From Cladocopium goreaui (taxonomy: Eukaryota; Sar; Dinophyceae; Suessiales; Symbiodiniaceae), in contig CAMXCT020001556.1 in assembly GCA_947184155.2 (NCBI GenBank), forward strand, positions 1 through 64,000: 64,000 nt of DNA, read 5' to 3'. A program made the position numbers and the translations under genes. Below, piece after piece: positions 54,608-64,000 of this stretch. Below the pieces are notes generated by a model, which made no database searches, was not told where the DNA came from, and saw only the letters and a program-made list of their open reading frames with translations. Every line of letters starts with the position of its first letter. Positions within the stretch are counted from its first letter, which is position 1.

Positions 54608-55627
54608 TGGACCCGAGAGGGTCCAGGGGGACGTTAAACTTGGGTATAGCGCAGGGGAGTTGCTGAAGGCCCCCGTCCCTAACGAACCGTGAATTAACAC
54701 GGTACCTTGGTACCCCCTAGTCGGCGTGTGTTGACATGTTGTGTTGCTCCTCATGTCACACCCTCGTTTGTGTTTGCGCACATCCTTGGGTGATCGTGCG
54801 GTATCTCGGGGTTCTCCCGGACCGATCGGTACACACGTGGGACGGGACCGACGGGTGGTACGGGACCGACGGGTCTCACCTTACCTTGTGTCTAGGGTAG
54901 CAACACCCAATGATGACACGGGGGAACAGGCAAGGTCGGTGAACCTCTTAGAGACTTGGGGACTTGTCTCGAGGAGGGGTCAACGGGGCAACCCGTTGGC
55001 TAACGGTCAATATTCATCGTTGGGTAGCTAAGCTCGCGGTGGACAAGACCGTCGGTTCCTCCCTAACAGTGTTAGGGTCCTGTCGCAAGACAGGTGTATC
55101 CCCCTGGGATACATGGGATCGCTAACGACTGGGTCACCGACCGGTTCACTCTCAACCTTCGGGGAGAGTGGGCTCAATGTACAGTCTGGCCACAGTGAGG
55201 ACCTTGTTTTTGGCTCTAAGGTCCGAGCTGTGCTCCATAGGGACTGGGGTCACTGAAAAGGTGACTAAGACTTTCCACTCCTTTCTTGGATCGTCTTCTC
55301 CGGTAGTCGCTGGAGTCCGGGAACCTATGGGGGCATCATGAGTTGGTCCCTTGGATTGAGTGGTGATCATCTTGGGTGAAATGAATGGGTTCCGTCTCCA
55401 CGTCCATTCGGGGTGTACGGTTTACGCTGTACATTCTTGGTGGAAATGAATGGGTTCGGTTCCCACGTCACTCGGTGAGTGGATCCACTCTCCTTGGTTT
55501 GACCTGGGACTCATGGTGTGGAAAGGGTACCGCCCCTGGGTGCGCCTGGTGCTTGCGGGGGGCCATGCTTCTGCGTGGATTTCGCCTTTTTGGCGTGGCC
55601 CTGCACCGGGAGCCCAAAGGTACCAAG
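54608..55627 (+). repeat. ~1-kb structured repeat, copy A
   Basis: It lacks the first ~50 bp found in B and C, starting at TGGACCCGAGAG, and ends ACCAAG. It carries a short duplication near 54840-54868 (GGGACCGACGGGTGG). It lies between the minus-strand Myb-like exon and the plus-strand helicase gene, so it may be an intron or leader part of either. See copy B. Confidence 0.9.
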
Positions 55628-55696
55628 CGGATTATGACCTTTTCTTCTAGAACCATGCGCAAATGAAAGTGTATGGCCCCTCGCTGGCAATGACAG

Positions 55697-56450
55697 ATGA
55701 TTGGGAGCATCACCCAACTCGGGTTGACCAAAACAACGCATGAGTATGCAATCTACCAGCTTTTCTCCACTGCCGTGGGATGGAGTGCATGGAAGGAATT
55801 TTTGCCGGATAGATTTGCCAACCTCAAGCTCTTGATCACCCGTGCTATACGGCTACTGACTGCGGCAACCATCCGGCCAGCACATGCGAGACCTCCCCAT
55901 CCCACATGGGTCACGGCAGTTCGTCAAATCTTCAGATGCTACCATCCACAGGGCAAACTGCTGTTGGTGCGAGCCTGTTTTCCCCATCTTGTGACAGCAT
56001 CCATCCCAGACGGTATAAGAGACATCGATGTTCTTCGCTTTTCGGCGGGATCGTACACTGGATTGGCAATCCACAAAGTGCTCAATGAGTTCGATTGCTT
56101 CCCAGGTACCACAAAGGTAGCTGCAATTGCCACTCCGCCAGAAATGCTGAGGCTGACAACTGGGGAACGAAGAGTGGTGCTTCTACATTGCCTTGAAGAC
56201 CGTCTCTGCGTGTGGCACCCTGACACCCTCACAGACCTTAGCTATAATGTAGTCCTCATCGACGGGCAGCCTTCCTGGAGTGGCCGAGCACGGCATGCGT
56301 ATGGACATTTATTGTTCACATCAATTGAGGAAGGTACCCATCATATTGATTATCTCCAGATTACGACCCCTGAGGTCATACCACATGGGATACGGTGTGA
56401 GGGGCTCCTACGGGTGCTCTCATGGGTTAGCTTTGATCTCCCTGACCATG
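55697..56450 (+). CDS. helicase gene, first recognised exon
   Basis: The ATG at 55697 follows CAATGACAG, a possible spliced-leader acceptor; stops precede it in frame. The exon encodes about 251 residues with no recognised domain: a helical N-terminus, then an alternating hydrophobic region (for example LLLVRACFPHLVTAS). The frame would stop four bases into repeat B, but continues without a stop into the next exon if bases 56451-57500 are removed. Confidence 0.55.
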
Positions 56451-57500
56451 GGTAGGGGGATGGGGTCCCCAATACCATGTGGTCAACAGGGGGAGGTGGA
56501 CCCGAGAGGGTCCGGGGGGACGTTAAACTTGGGTATAGCGCAGGGGAGTTGCTGAAGGCCCCCGTCCCTAACGAACCGTGAATTAACACGGTACCTTGGT
56601 ACCCCCTAGTCGGCGTGTGTTGACATGTTGTGTTGCTCCTCATGTCACACCCTCGTTTGTGTTTGCGCACATCCTTGGGTGATCGTGCGGTATCTCGGGG
56701 TTCTCCCGGACCGATCGGTACACACGTGGTACGGGACCGACGGGTCTCACCTTACCTTGTGTCTAGGGTAGCAACACCCAATGATGACACGGGGGAACAG
56801 GCAAGGTCGGTGAACCTCTTAGAGACTTGGGGACTTGTCTCGAGGAGGGGTCAACGGGGCAACCCGTTGGCTAACGGTCAATATTCATCGTTGGGTAGCT
56901 ATAAGCTCGCGGTGGACAAGACCGTCGGTTCCTCCCTAACAGTGTTAGGGTCCTGTCGCAAGACAGGTGTATCCCCCTGGGATACATGGGATCGCTAACG
57001 ACTGGGTCACCGACCGGTTCACTCTCAACCTTCGGGGAGAGTGGGCTCAATGTACAGTCTGGCCACAGTGAGGACCTTGTTTTTGGCTCTAAGGTCCGAG
57101 CTGTGCTCCATAGGGACTGGGGTCACTGAAAAGGTGACTAAGACTTTCCACTCCTTTCTTGGATCGTCTTCTCCGGTGGTCGCTGGAGTCCGGGAACCTA
57201 TGGGGGCATCATGAGTTGGTCCCTTGGATTGAGTGGTGATCATCTTGGGTGAAATGAATGGGATCCGTTTCCACGTCCATTCGGGGTGTACGGTTTACGC
57301 TGTAGATTCCTGGTGGAAATGAATGGGTTCGGTTCCCACGTCACTCGGTGAGTGGATCCACTCTCCTTGGTTTGACCTGGGACTCATGGTGTGGAAAGGG
57401 TACCGCCCCTGGGTGCGCCTGGTGCTTGCGGGGGGCCATGCTTCTGCGTGGATTTCGCCTTTTTGGCGTGGCCCTGCACCGGGAGCCCAAAGGTACCAAG
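56451..57500 (+). repeat. ~1.05-kb structured repeat, copy B (candidate mobile intron)
   Basis: It begins GGTAGGGGGATGGGG and ends GGTACCAAG. Removing this 1,050-bp span joins the codons of both neighbouring exons in frame. Strong hairpins on the plus strand: GGACCC-GAGA-GGGTCC (56498-56513), CCTAA-CAGTG-TTAGG (56935-56949), CCTGTC-GCAA-GACAGG (56952-56967), TGTATCCC-CCT-GGGATACA (56968-56986) and a CACTCTC/GAGAGTG stem capped by C-UUCG-G (57020-57043). GNRA and UUCG loops are typical of stable structured RNAs. The apparent ORFs in its last 200 bp enter the following exon in different frames in B and C, so they are not a shared coding part. No protein is encoded. Confidence 0.88.
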
Positions 57501-59578
57501 CGTGCAAACGGACCCTCAGTTCACTTCTTCAGGCTGCTGGCAAGGGATGTTCTGATCTACATATGGTGCCATGGGATGGCAGAGATGTCAGAGATGACCC
57601 CATTGCTACAGAGCAGGATCTGCGACAGGTCCTGATCGACATGATCCCAATTCCTGGGCAGGCGAACGCAGAAGGAGGAGAACTCATGAGAAGCCTGCTA
57701 ACTGAATTCCTCCGTGGTTTCCCCCTGCGCATATTGATCTTCCTGCTAGATATGGTGTTGCCTCAATTGGATGCTTACCATGCAGGTCGTCAGCTACAAC
57801 ACTTGAACCCTTGGACCAGTGTTGTGTTGGCGCAACGACAAGAGCGAGGTCAACCGGGAGTTGAGCTGGTAGTCCGATATGGCTATGAGGCCTTTGCGGG
57901 ATTTCATGTTATGCAGCTGATCACTGAGTGCATTCCTCTCTTGCTCTTCAGCGACCCAAAGGCGGTTCCTTCCGCGTCACCATGGAGTCTGTGTGAAAAT
58001 GGCAACTTAGGAAGCATGGAAGCCAATGTGATGGCAGGGAGGGCCCTGTTTGGGCGGTTCCAGCTCCCCGAGGGCCCACGTCGCTGCGCCATTTTTCTTG
58101 TCCAAGAAAAAGTAATGCAAGGTACTAGTCGTTCCGCGGATTCCCGTGCATACCGTCGAATCGCTCCAAAATCCCTTGAGCTAGTCCTGGTCTCCAGGCC
58201 TGTCGCGTTTGCATTTTGTGGCCGCCTCCTAGTGCAACAGCCAGCGGAAGTGGAATACTTTGACCCAATGCGAGACTGGCCGAAACCTATTGTCTTCCAC
58301 GCAAGCTTCTGTGTGTTGATGGAAGAAATGGCATTCCTTGGTGACACACGAAGCAGATGTGAATTGCTGGTTTTTGCACAGGCTAACCCGGCACGACTCC
58401 CACTGACGATGGGTATTCTTCAGCCCAATATCCCAGTGCGACGAATGATGAGTGAACGCCGGACGAAGCTGACGGACGCATTGGTCCAAGTGCTCTGTCG
58501 CCTACTTACACCCATTGGAGTTGCTCTCCCAGGCCCGCATGATGAATATATGCGCGACAGCCTACTCCCTTTGGCAGCGCATGGTGATGGGCATGTCCTT
58601 ACTGTGGCAGTAGCATTGCTCCTGGCGATCCTCACTGGCCGTTCTGACCTTTGCATCGCAGGCGTTTTTGGTGCCGGAAAGACGCGTTCCTTGGCGGTGT
58701 TGTTAATTGCCTTCAGCTGCGAGCTAAGTGATTTCTATGCGATCGTGTACACCAAAGAAAATGTTGCTGCAAAAGCCTTGGCGGATCAAATCAGTGACCT
58801 AGCTCCACCAACACGAAGTGCCTTTGGACGGTTACTGGGTCGCATCGAGGAAGGCAAAGGCGAAGCGTATGCAACCAAAATTGATGTTCGATGCAGTGAT
58901 CGCAATAGAGTTATTGCTGAGAAACGCATATTGATTGCGACCGGAGGCTCCGCTACGGCGGAAATGGCAATGAAATACTCGTCTTTTAGTCTCTGGCTCT
59001 CTAAGGTCTGGCTTGCATTTATGGATGAAAGTCAACAGTACGGCAACTACCATGAAATTGCCGCTCTTGCTGCAATCCAGCAACCAGCACTGCTTGTATT
59101 TGTCGGTGACCACAGGCAAACACCTGGAGGTCTCTCCAAGGGAAGGGCTGCAGCTGCGAATAGACAGAAGCTTCTTCATCGTCCCTTGGGGCTACGAGCT
59201 TTGAATCGCCCTGGCGACTATTTGCCCCCTGCCCGGCTCACCAAGTTAATTGCACTCCTATGGCCGGATGCGAGCCAGGACAACGACTCTGAAGTGGCGC
59301 GGCTACTCAACCTTGGCCAAGCACCACACACAGGAACTTGGGTTACTGCAACAACTGCCCAGCATCTACCAATTTCCTTGGCACGCCTTTTCAGTGAGGA
59401 AACGCTCAGCCACCTGAATGTTCAGAGTTGCCTGATTTCTGCAATACTGGCTGTCTTGCTTATTGCTACTGCGCCAGAAGAATTCGGCATCCCTGAGTGT
59501 ACAACTACGATTGAAGCAGCCGGCCTAGATGGTCCGCATAGATGGGGCATCCCAACAGCTCCAGAGTGTCCCTGTTGA
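57501..59578 (+). CDS. UPF1-like SF1 helicase, N-terminal and first helicase domain
   Basis: After repeat B the frame is open to a TGA at 59576-59578. An N-terminal region of about 390 residues without recognised domains precedes GVFGAGKTRSLAVLL (Walker A), then WLAFMDESQQYGNYHE (Walker B, DExQ type) and VFVGDHRQTPGG (motif III). This set is typical of UPF1-like superfamily 1 helicases, which unwind RNA or DNA 5' to 3'. It is unlike Pif1/Helitron helicases. The remaining helicase motifs lie in the next frame, after an overlap at 59542-59578. Confidence 0.8.
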
Positions 59579-60828
59579 CGTATAAAGCCATCGTCGCAGT
59601 CAGGTACCCGGAATTGGTGCTACATGATCAGGATCCCATCCAAATAGGCCATTTTGTCCCCCACAATTATAGGGTTGGGCAGGGAGGATTTCGTACTGTG
59701 TTATGGGAAGTACCCAGAGATTCCAGAGACCTCCTGGCTGCTATTGAGGATATCGTGGTATTTCTCAACTATCTTCAAAAGTGCTATCGAGACCTCAATC
59801 AAGGAGCGACGGCGCAGCTCCTGGTAATGTGTAATCGCACGGCAGTACACACACAACTTCTGCAGCATGGCTTCCAGGCTGCTTGGTTTGGTGGTCTGCG
59901 GATCGCCACCACCTCGTCAGCAGCAGGGGCCACTGCGCGAATCGCAGTAGTGGTCCAGACAGGATGTGGTTTCCTCAGTGGGGGCCGTCGAGGGGCAACG
60001 GTAGAAGACAAAGAGGATTGCTTTGGACGAGCCACCGTCGCGCTCACTAGAGCCATTCAGCATACATACATCGTCTCCCCCATTGATATGGCTGGGCTGA
60101 TTGGGATGGCGCAGACGCTTGTGGTATATCATTACGGGTATTATACCCTTAAAGATCGCACTGTCCAGTTCCATGAGCCCAAGCACGTGCCATCTGATGC
60201 AGAAGCGGTCCTTGAGTGGGGACTAAATACACCGTTTAATTCCCAAGACAAACCGCTTCTTGCCATAGCTATGGTAGTGACCGTGAATGGCGCACGATCC
60301 CTTAAAAGGTTTCGATTGGTCATTGCACAGAAGTCAAAGCTGCGGCTCACGCAGGAAGTCACTGCAGCGCTAGCCTCCCACAGTCGTGACCACCGCCTCA
60401 CGGCGAGCAGTTTCTTTCCGTGCTCCATAGATAGGGAATACCTGTACGGCTATGCCGGCGATGGATATCGTTCTCCACTTTGGTTGTGTGCTTCCCACAA
60501 TGGCTCCCCTGTTCTGGTACACAGGCTCAGAGGAAGCAAGATGTATTTTCATCAAGCCACCAAAGATCGGCGAATATTGCTCATCCCAGGTATCCACTAT
60601 TTTGACGCGCACCGACTGCAACCACTGCTATTACAAGCTCCTGCACTGCAAGTACATATGAGAGAGAGCCCTCTGGTAGGCCCGGAAGGGGCTGGCGAGA
60701 CAGTGGACGATCCCTCGTCGGAAGAAGAACAAGCCACCACTGCAAGTGAAACTGAGGCAGAGAGTGAAGATGATGACGAGGATACACCTCCAGAGGAACC
60801 ATGGTGCCCGCCAATCCCACCGGCCATG
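59542..60828 (+). CDS. UPF1-like SF1 helicase, second helicase domain and acidic tail
   Basis: The frame overlaps the preceding one by 37 bp in a different phase. It has VSLLTYKAIVAV at its start (motif IV-like), LLVMCNRTAVH, then FGRATVALTRAIQHTYIV, the conserved motif VI (VALTRA) of UPF1-like helicases. The C-terminus is acidic (SSEEEQ...ESEDDDEDTPPEE). Together with the previous frame it forms one complete SF1 core, so the phase change is a frameshift, an unrecognised short intron or a sequencing error. The ATG at 59542 is probably not a genuine start. The coding frame continues to ATG 60826-60828, where repeat C begins. Confidence 0.75.
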
Positions 60829-61876
60829 GGTAGGGGGATGGGGTCCCCAATACCATGTGGTCAACAGGGGGAGGTGGACCCGAGAGGGTCCGGTGGGACG
60901 TTAAACTTGGGTATAGCGCAGGGGAGTTGCTGAAGGCCCCCGTCCCTAACGAACCGTGAATTAACACGGTACCTTGGTACCCCCTAGTCGGCGTGTGTTG
61001 ACATGTTGTGTTGCTCCTCATGTCACACCCTCGTTTGTGTTTGCGCACATCCTTGGGTGATCGTGCGGTATCTCGGGGTTCTCCCGGACCGATCGGTACA
61101 CACGTGGTACGGGACCGACGGGTCTCACCTTACCTTGTGTCTAGGGTAGCAACACCCAATGATGACACGGGGGAACAGGCAAGGTCGGTGAACCTCTTAG
61201 AGACTTGGGGACTTGTCTCGAGGAGGGGTCAACGGGGCAACCTGTTGGCTAACGGTCAATATTCATCGTTGGGTAGCTAAGCTCGCGGTGGACAAGACCG
61301 TCGGTTCCTCCCTAACAGTGTTAGGGTCCTGTCGCAAGACAGGTGTATCCCCCTGGGATACATGGGATCGCTAACGACTGGGTCACCGACCGGTTCACTC
61401 TCAACCTTCGAGGAGAGTGGGCTCAATGTACAGTCTGGCCACAGTGAGGACCTTGTTTTTGGCTCTAAGGTCCGAGCTGTGCTCCATAGGGACTGGGGTC
61501 ACTGAAAAGGTGACTAAGACTTTCCACTCCTTTCTTGGATCGTCTTCTCCGGTGGTCGCTGGAGTCCGGGAACCTATGGGGGCATCATGAGTTGGTCCCT
61601 TGGATTGAGTGGTGATCATCTTGGGTGAAATGAATGGGATCCGTTTCCACGTCCATTCGGGGTGTACGGTTTACGCTGTACATTCCTGGTGGAAATGAAT
61701 GGGTTCGGTTCCCACGTCACTCGGTGAGTGGATCCACCCTCCTTGGTTTGACCTGGGACTCATTGTGTGGAAAGGGTACCGCCCCTGGGTGCGCCTGGTG
61801 CTTGCGGGGGGCCATGCTTCTGCGTGGATTTCGCCTTTTTGGCGTGGCCCTGCACCGGGAGCCCAAAGGTACCAAG
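60829..61876 (+). repeat. ~1.05-kb structured repeat, copy C (candidate mobile intron)
   Basis: The end points equal those of copy B (CCATG|GGTAGG and CCAAG|CG). Removing 1,048 bp moves reading from frame 1 to frame 2, exactly as the flanking coding frames require. It is nearly identical to B; one change replaces the G closing the UUCG loop (TTCGA near 61408). See copy B. Confidence 0.88.
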
Positions 61877-63221
61877 CGGGATGATCCTACGGAACAGGAA
61901 ATCAAAGGTGCTGCGGACAAGTTGGCCACTATGATGAGCAGTTCACAGCCTAGCGCTAGTGTTTTCTATCAACCTGACAACCTTGGTGCTCTTCCACACC
62001 TGTGGCTGCAAGCTAAGCTTACTATCTCCCTGACTTCAATGCAGGAAAAGTTTGCCCGCCTTTTCATGTCAATTGCGTCAGAACTGTGGCTGCGGGGCGT
62101 GATTGAGACGGTTGAGGAGGTCTTTGCACATGCTGCCCGGAGTTTTACCCTCCGGCTGGCCGAAACGCTTTCGCAGTACATCTGCTCTCTCACTCGAAGA
62201 GCAGAGTCCCTGGCTACCCCAGAGACGGAATGCCTGCTATATGCCACTTTCTGGTTTCGTCCAATCCTCTCCGAGCTCATTGTGGCAGCCAGAGAGTGCA
62301 GAGGTGAACCGCAAACGTGCCCCCAGTGGCCCTGTCAAAGTTGTCGTCACGAATCAGCCCCACTCGCGGCGTCACACTGGGGTCGACCTGGTTAGTGGTA
62401 CTACGGCCTTATTGGCGTGGTTTCCGGCGAGCTGGGCCAGCAAGATTGCGCCATGTTTCTTAGGGGAAGCTGGCGGTAACACCCAAGCCCCACAGGAGGT
62501 TTCCTTCTCCTGTCCCCATCGAGTATTTGAGGGGTTGCAGAGAGAAGCGGCTGATCAAGTCTTGCAGGCGGTTAAATTTATTGACAAGAACGCTCCAGGA
62601 CTGAGCCTGGCCTTGGATGAGGAATTTCAAGCAGCTGACTGCTTTTCAGAGCTCGCCCGAGGATACACACAAGGGGTAGTTGACCCCTATATAATGATGG
62701 GCCTACAACCCACTGGACCCACCAGAGTCAACTTGGAAGTAATTGTACCATCCCCCAAAGGACTTACGCCTGAAATGTGGAAGCAGACAGCCACTTTGTG
62801 CCCGCTTGAGTGGCCGTGCAACTATAGCCTTCTGAGATTGTGGCACACGCCCAAAAGTTTCCACCAATATGCTGCACAACTCAAGCAACAAGTACAGCAT
62901 CAACATATGTTCACACACTGGGAAGTCAACCGCGCTAAGTTAGCCAGCAGAGTGTTGTTCCAACGACCAGCTTATTATCTACCGGAAACGATTCTGCAAC
63001 AGCACGTGCGAGAGCGCGTCTTCCCTGATCGGAAACTACGCAAAAGAGCACCTGATAATGACGTAGCTGCTTTCGAAACCAAATGCAACGAAGTACGTCG
63101 CTTGGCTGCAACGAACGAAGCAGAGAACCCTGTCTCCTTTGCCATTGGGAATAGCTGGAATGATACTCTCCGAGCTGACAAACACCACCACCTTGAATAC
63201 ACTACACGGAGTCAGACATAG
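61877..63221 (+). CDS. helicase gene, 3' exon with conserved C-terminal region
   Basis: The frame entered from repeat C (DDPTEQEIKGAADKL...) is open to about 62310. Coding character then passes to another frame, open to a TAG at 63219-63221 (for example VKVVVTNQP, then FPASWASKIAPCFL), so one frameshift or short intron lies near 62290-62330. From about 62490 on, the peptide matches copy L (19476-20218): VLQAVKF, LARGYTQGVVDPY, GLQPTGPTRVNLEV, NYSLLRLWHT. No known domain was recognised. The conserved region in two distant copies indicates a functional family. Confidence 0.6.
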
Positions 63222-63433
63222 CCTTCTTTCTTCCTCCTCCTCCACTTGCTCCTGGGTCGCACCCCTCACATCACCTCGTCGTCTCTCTGGCCTAATTTTT
63301 GTTTCTCTTTTGGCCCCCCTTATCAGTTGGGTGGGGCCCTTTTTGCCCCGGTCGGGACCTAATATTGGCTCCTCCGTGTCCGGTTAGTCCCTCACTTGTT
63401 TTGTTCACTTGGGTCTTCATTTTCACTGGCGTA

Positions 63434-63462
63434 TCTGTCCATAGACGTGACAGGTGCACTGG
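63434..63462 (+). other. 29-bp shared 3'-flank motif, copy 2
   Basis: TCTGTCCATAGACGTGACAG plus GTGCACTGG. It differs at about one base from the copy at 19239-19267 (minus). Confidence 0.65.
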
Positions 63463-63516
63463 TGCCCTATTCTCCCAAGTGTATATTTTGGGCTAAGTTT
63501 TCTCTGTACTTGTGTG

Positions 63517-63543
63517 TCTGTCCGTAGACGTGACAGGTGCACT
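63517..63543 (+). other. 29-bp shared 3'-flank motif, copy 3
   Basis: TCTGTCCGTAGACGTGACAG plus GTGCACT, 83 bp after copy 2. The surrounding bases differ, so the motif itself is conserved or recently copied. Confidence 0.6.
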
Positions 63544-64000
63544 CGTACTCCTCTAATTCGTTTTGCTGTTTCTTGTCTTGTTTTGCTGCACGCCCCTCCT
63601 CCTTTTATGTCTTTTGTTCGCTTCTTGCCTTACTTAGGTCAAGCGCACTTTGCTCTTCACTTGCTTTGTCTGTGCTGCCCTCTTTCTCTTTGGCTGTCCT
63701 GTGCTTCCTTGCATGTGTTGCCCTGTGGGGCTCGTGGGTTTGTGCTGTCTTTGTGCTCCTGCTGTTTCGCCTCGTCGCCTTTCTGGTTTTTTGTGCTCCT
63801 CGCTGTGCTTGTGCGGGCCCTGTTGTTTCCTTGGTTGTCTGCCCTCTTTTGTTGTGGTTCCTGTCTCTGTCCTGTCTGCCTTCCCTCCCCCGCGAGTGGT
63901 CTTGTTTGTGCTCTGGTCCAGCCTGCACCCTGGTGTGCTGGTACCTCCCTCTGAGTATCTGGTTGCAGCTGTGACGGCTCAGTTGCCCTGCTTTCATGCT

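Larger units (their letters stand above)
63222..64000 (+). other. pyrimidine-rich 3' flank of the helicase gene
   Basis: C/T-rich on the plus strand throughout, with no convincing ORF. Cys/Leu/Ser-rich frames are composition artefacts. It holds two copies of the 29-bp motif seen downstream of copy L. Confidence 0.5.

Noticed and set aside
57323-57500. A conserved ORF start (MGSVPTSLGEW...) repeated upstream of several exons as a shared N-terminal domain
   Set aside because: It lies wholly inside the 1-kb repeat and enters the following exon in different frames in copies B and C, so it is not a common coding exon.
56451-57500. Repeat B as a group I or group II self-splicing intron
   Set aside because: No group I core or group II domain V could be recognised by eye, and end points that preserve the frame do not give the usual U|...G| or GUGYG...AY borders.
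57501-60828. Helitron RepHel helicase
   Set aside because: The motifs DESQQ, GDHRQ and VALTRA are UPF1-like, not Pif1-like, and no HUH Rep domain adjoins the helicase.
63299-63974. Cys/Leu/Ser-rich ORFs at the right edge as membrane proteins
   Set aside because: They overlap each other in different frames within pyrimidine-rich DNA and look like composition artefacts.

Overview
The window looks like gene-sparse nuclear DNA of a dinoflagellate. This is inferred from the gene families, not from a marker gene. It carries Ty1/copia retroelements with extra domains, a degenerate reverse transcriptase of a kind common in dinoflagellate genomes (RLIDDFS, GRTFDLKSAY and FTDGAFE blocks), a multi-exon Rep-like (HUH plus SF3 helicase) gene, unidirectional genes with short pyrimidine-rich spacers, and many tandem arrays. 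A 100-bp run of N (44608-44707) marks a draft assembly. No rRNA, tRNA, CRISPR array or bacterial operon was seen.

Layout. 1-16.2 kb has no convincing gene: microsatellites, a small fold-back element, a cluster of short palindromes, a 55-bp array, a 330-bp array, a G-rich minisatellite and a 775-bp tandem repeat. 16.2-21.2 kb is mostly unassigned, but its minus strand carries the 3' part of a gene of unknown function (19476-20218) preceded by a ~1-kb repeat (copy L). 21.6-22.7 kb has an RNase H remnant and a perfect 76-bp array. 23.85-26.77 kb (minus) is a Rep-like gene with short introns. 27.2-39.5 kb is an old minus-strand RT/RNase H gene split by a full-length copia element (28156-38606) with LTRs, TG..CA ends, 5-bp target duplication, primer-binding site, polypurine tract and three overlapping gag/pol frames plus an extra ORF. 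39.46-48.76 kb is a second LTR element with 1.4-kb LTRs, a similar primer-binding site and no pol. 48.8-52.5 kb holds a large imperfect palindrome and further arrays.

52.5-64 kb is the most unusual part. Two minus-strand genes (one with a Myb/SANT-like motif) lie back to back with a plus-strand gene (55697-63221) for a UPF1-like SF1 helicase and a conserved C-terminal region. Three direct copies of the ~1.05-kb repeat (A, B, C) lie upstream of and within this gene. In B and C, removing the repeat with the same end points keeps the flanking reading frame. The fourth copy (L) interrupts the paralogue at a different codon. The repeats preserve hairpins closed by GAGA, GCAA and UUCG loops. Together this suggests a structured, mobile, intron-like element; this is the best candidate here for something undescribed.

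How the parts relate: most coding capacity belongs to mobile or once-mobile DNA. The copia element supplies its own Gag, protease, integrase, RT and RNase H. The pol-less second element may depend on related enzymes supplied in trans, given its matching primer-binding site. The helicase family and its repeats occur on opposite strands about 35 kb apart, with related pyrimidine-rich 3' flanks that carry a shared 29-bp motif. Several genes show frameshifts or in-frame stops; whether these are decay, assembly error, unrecognised introns or recoding cannot be decided from the sequence.
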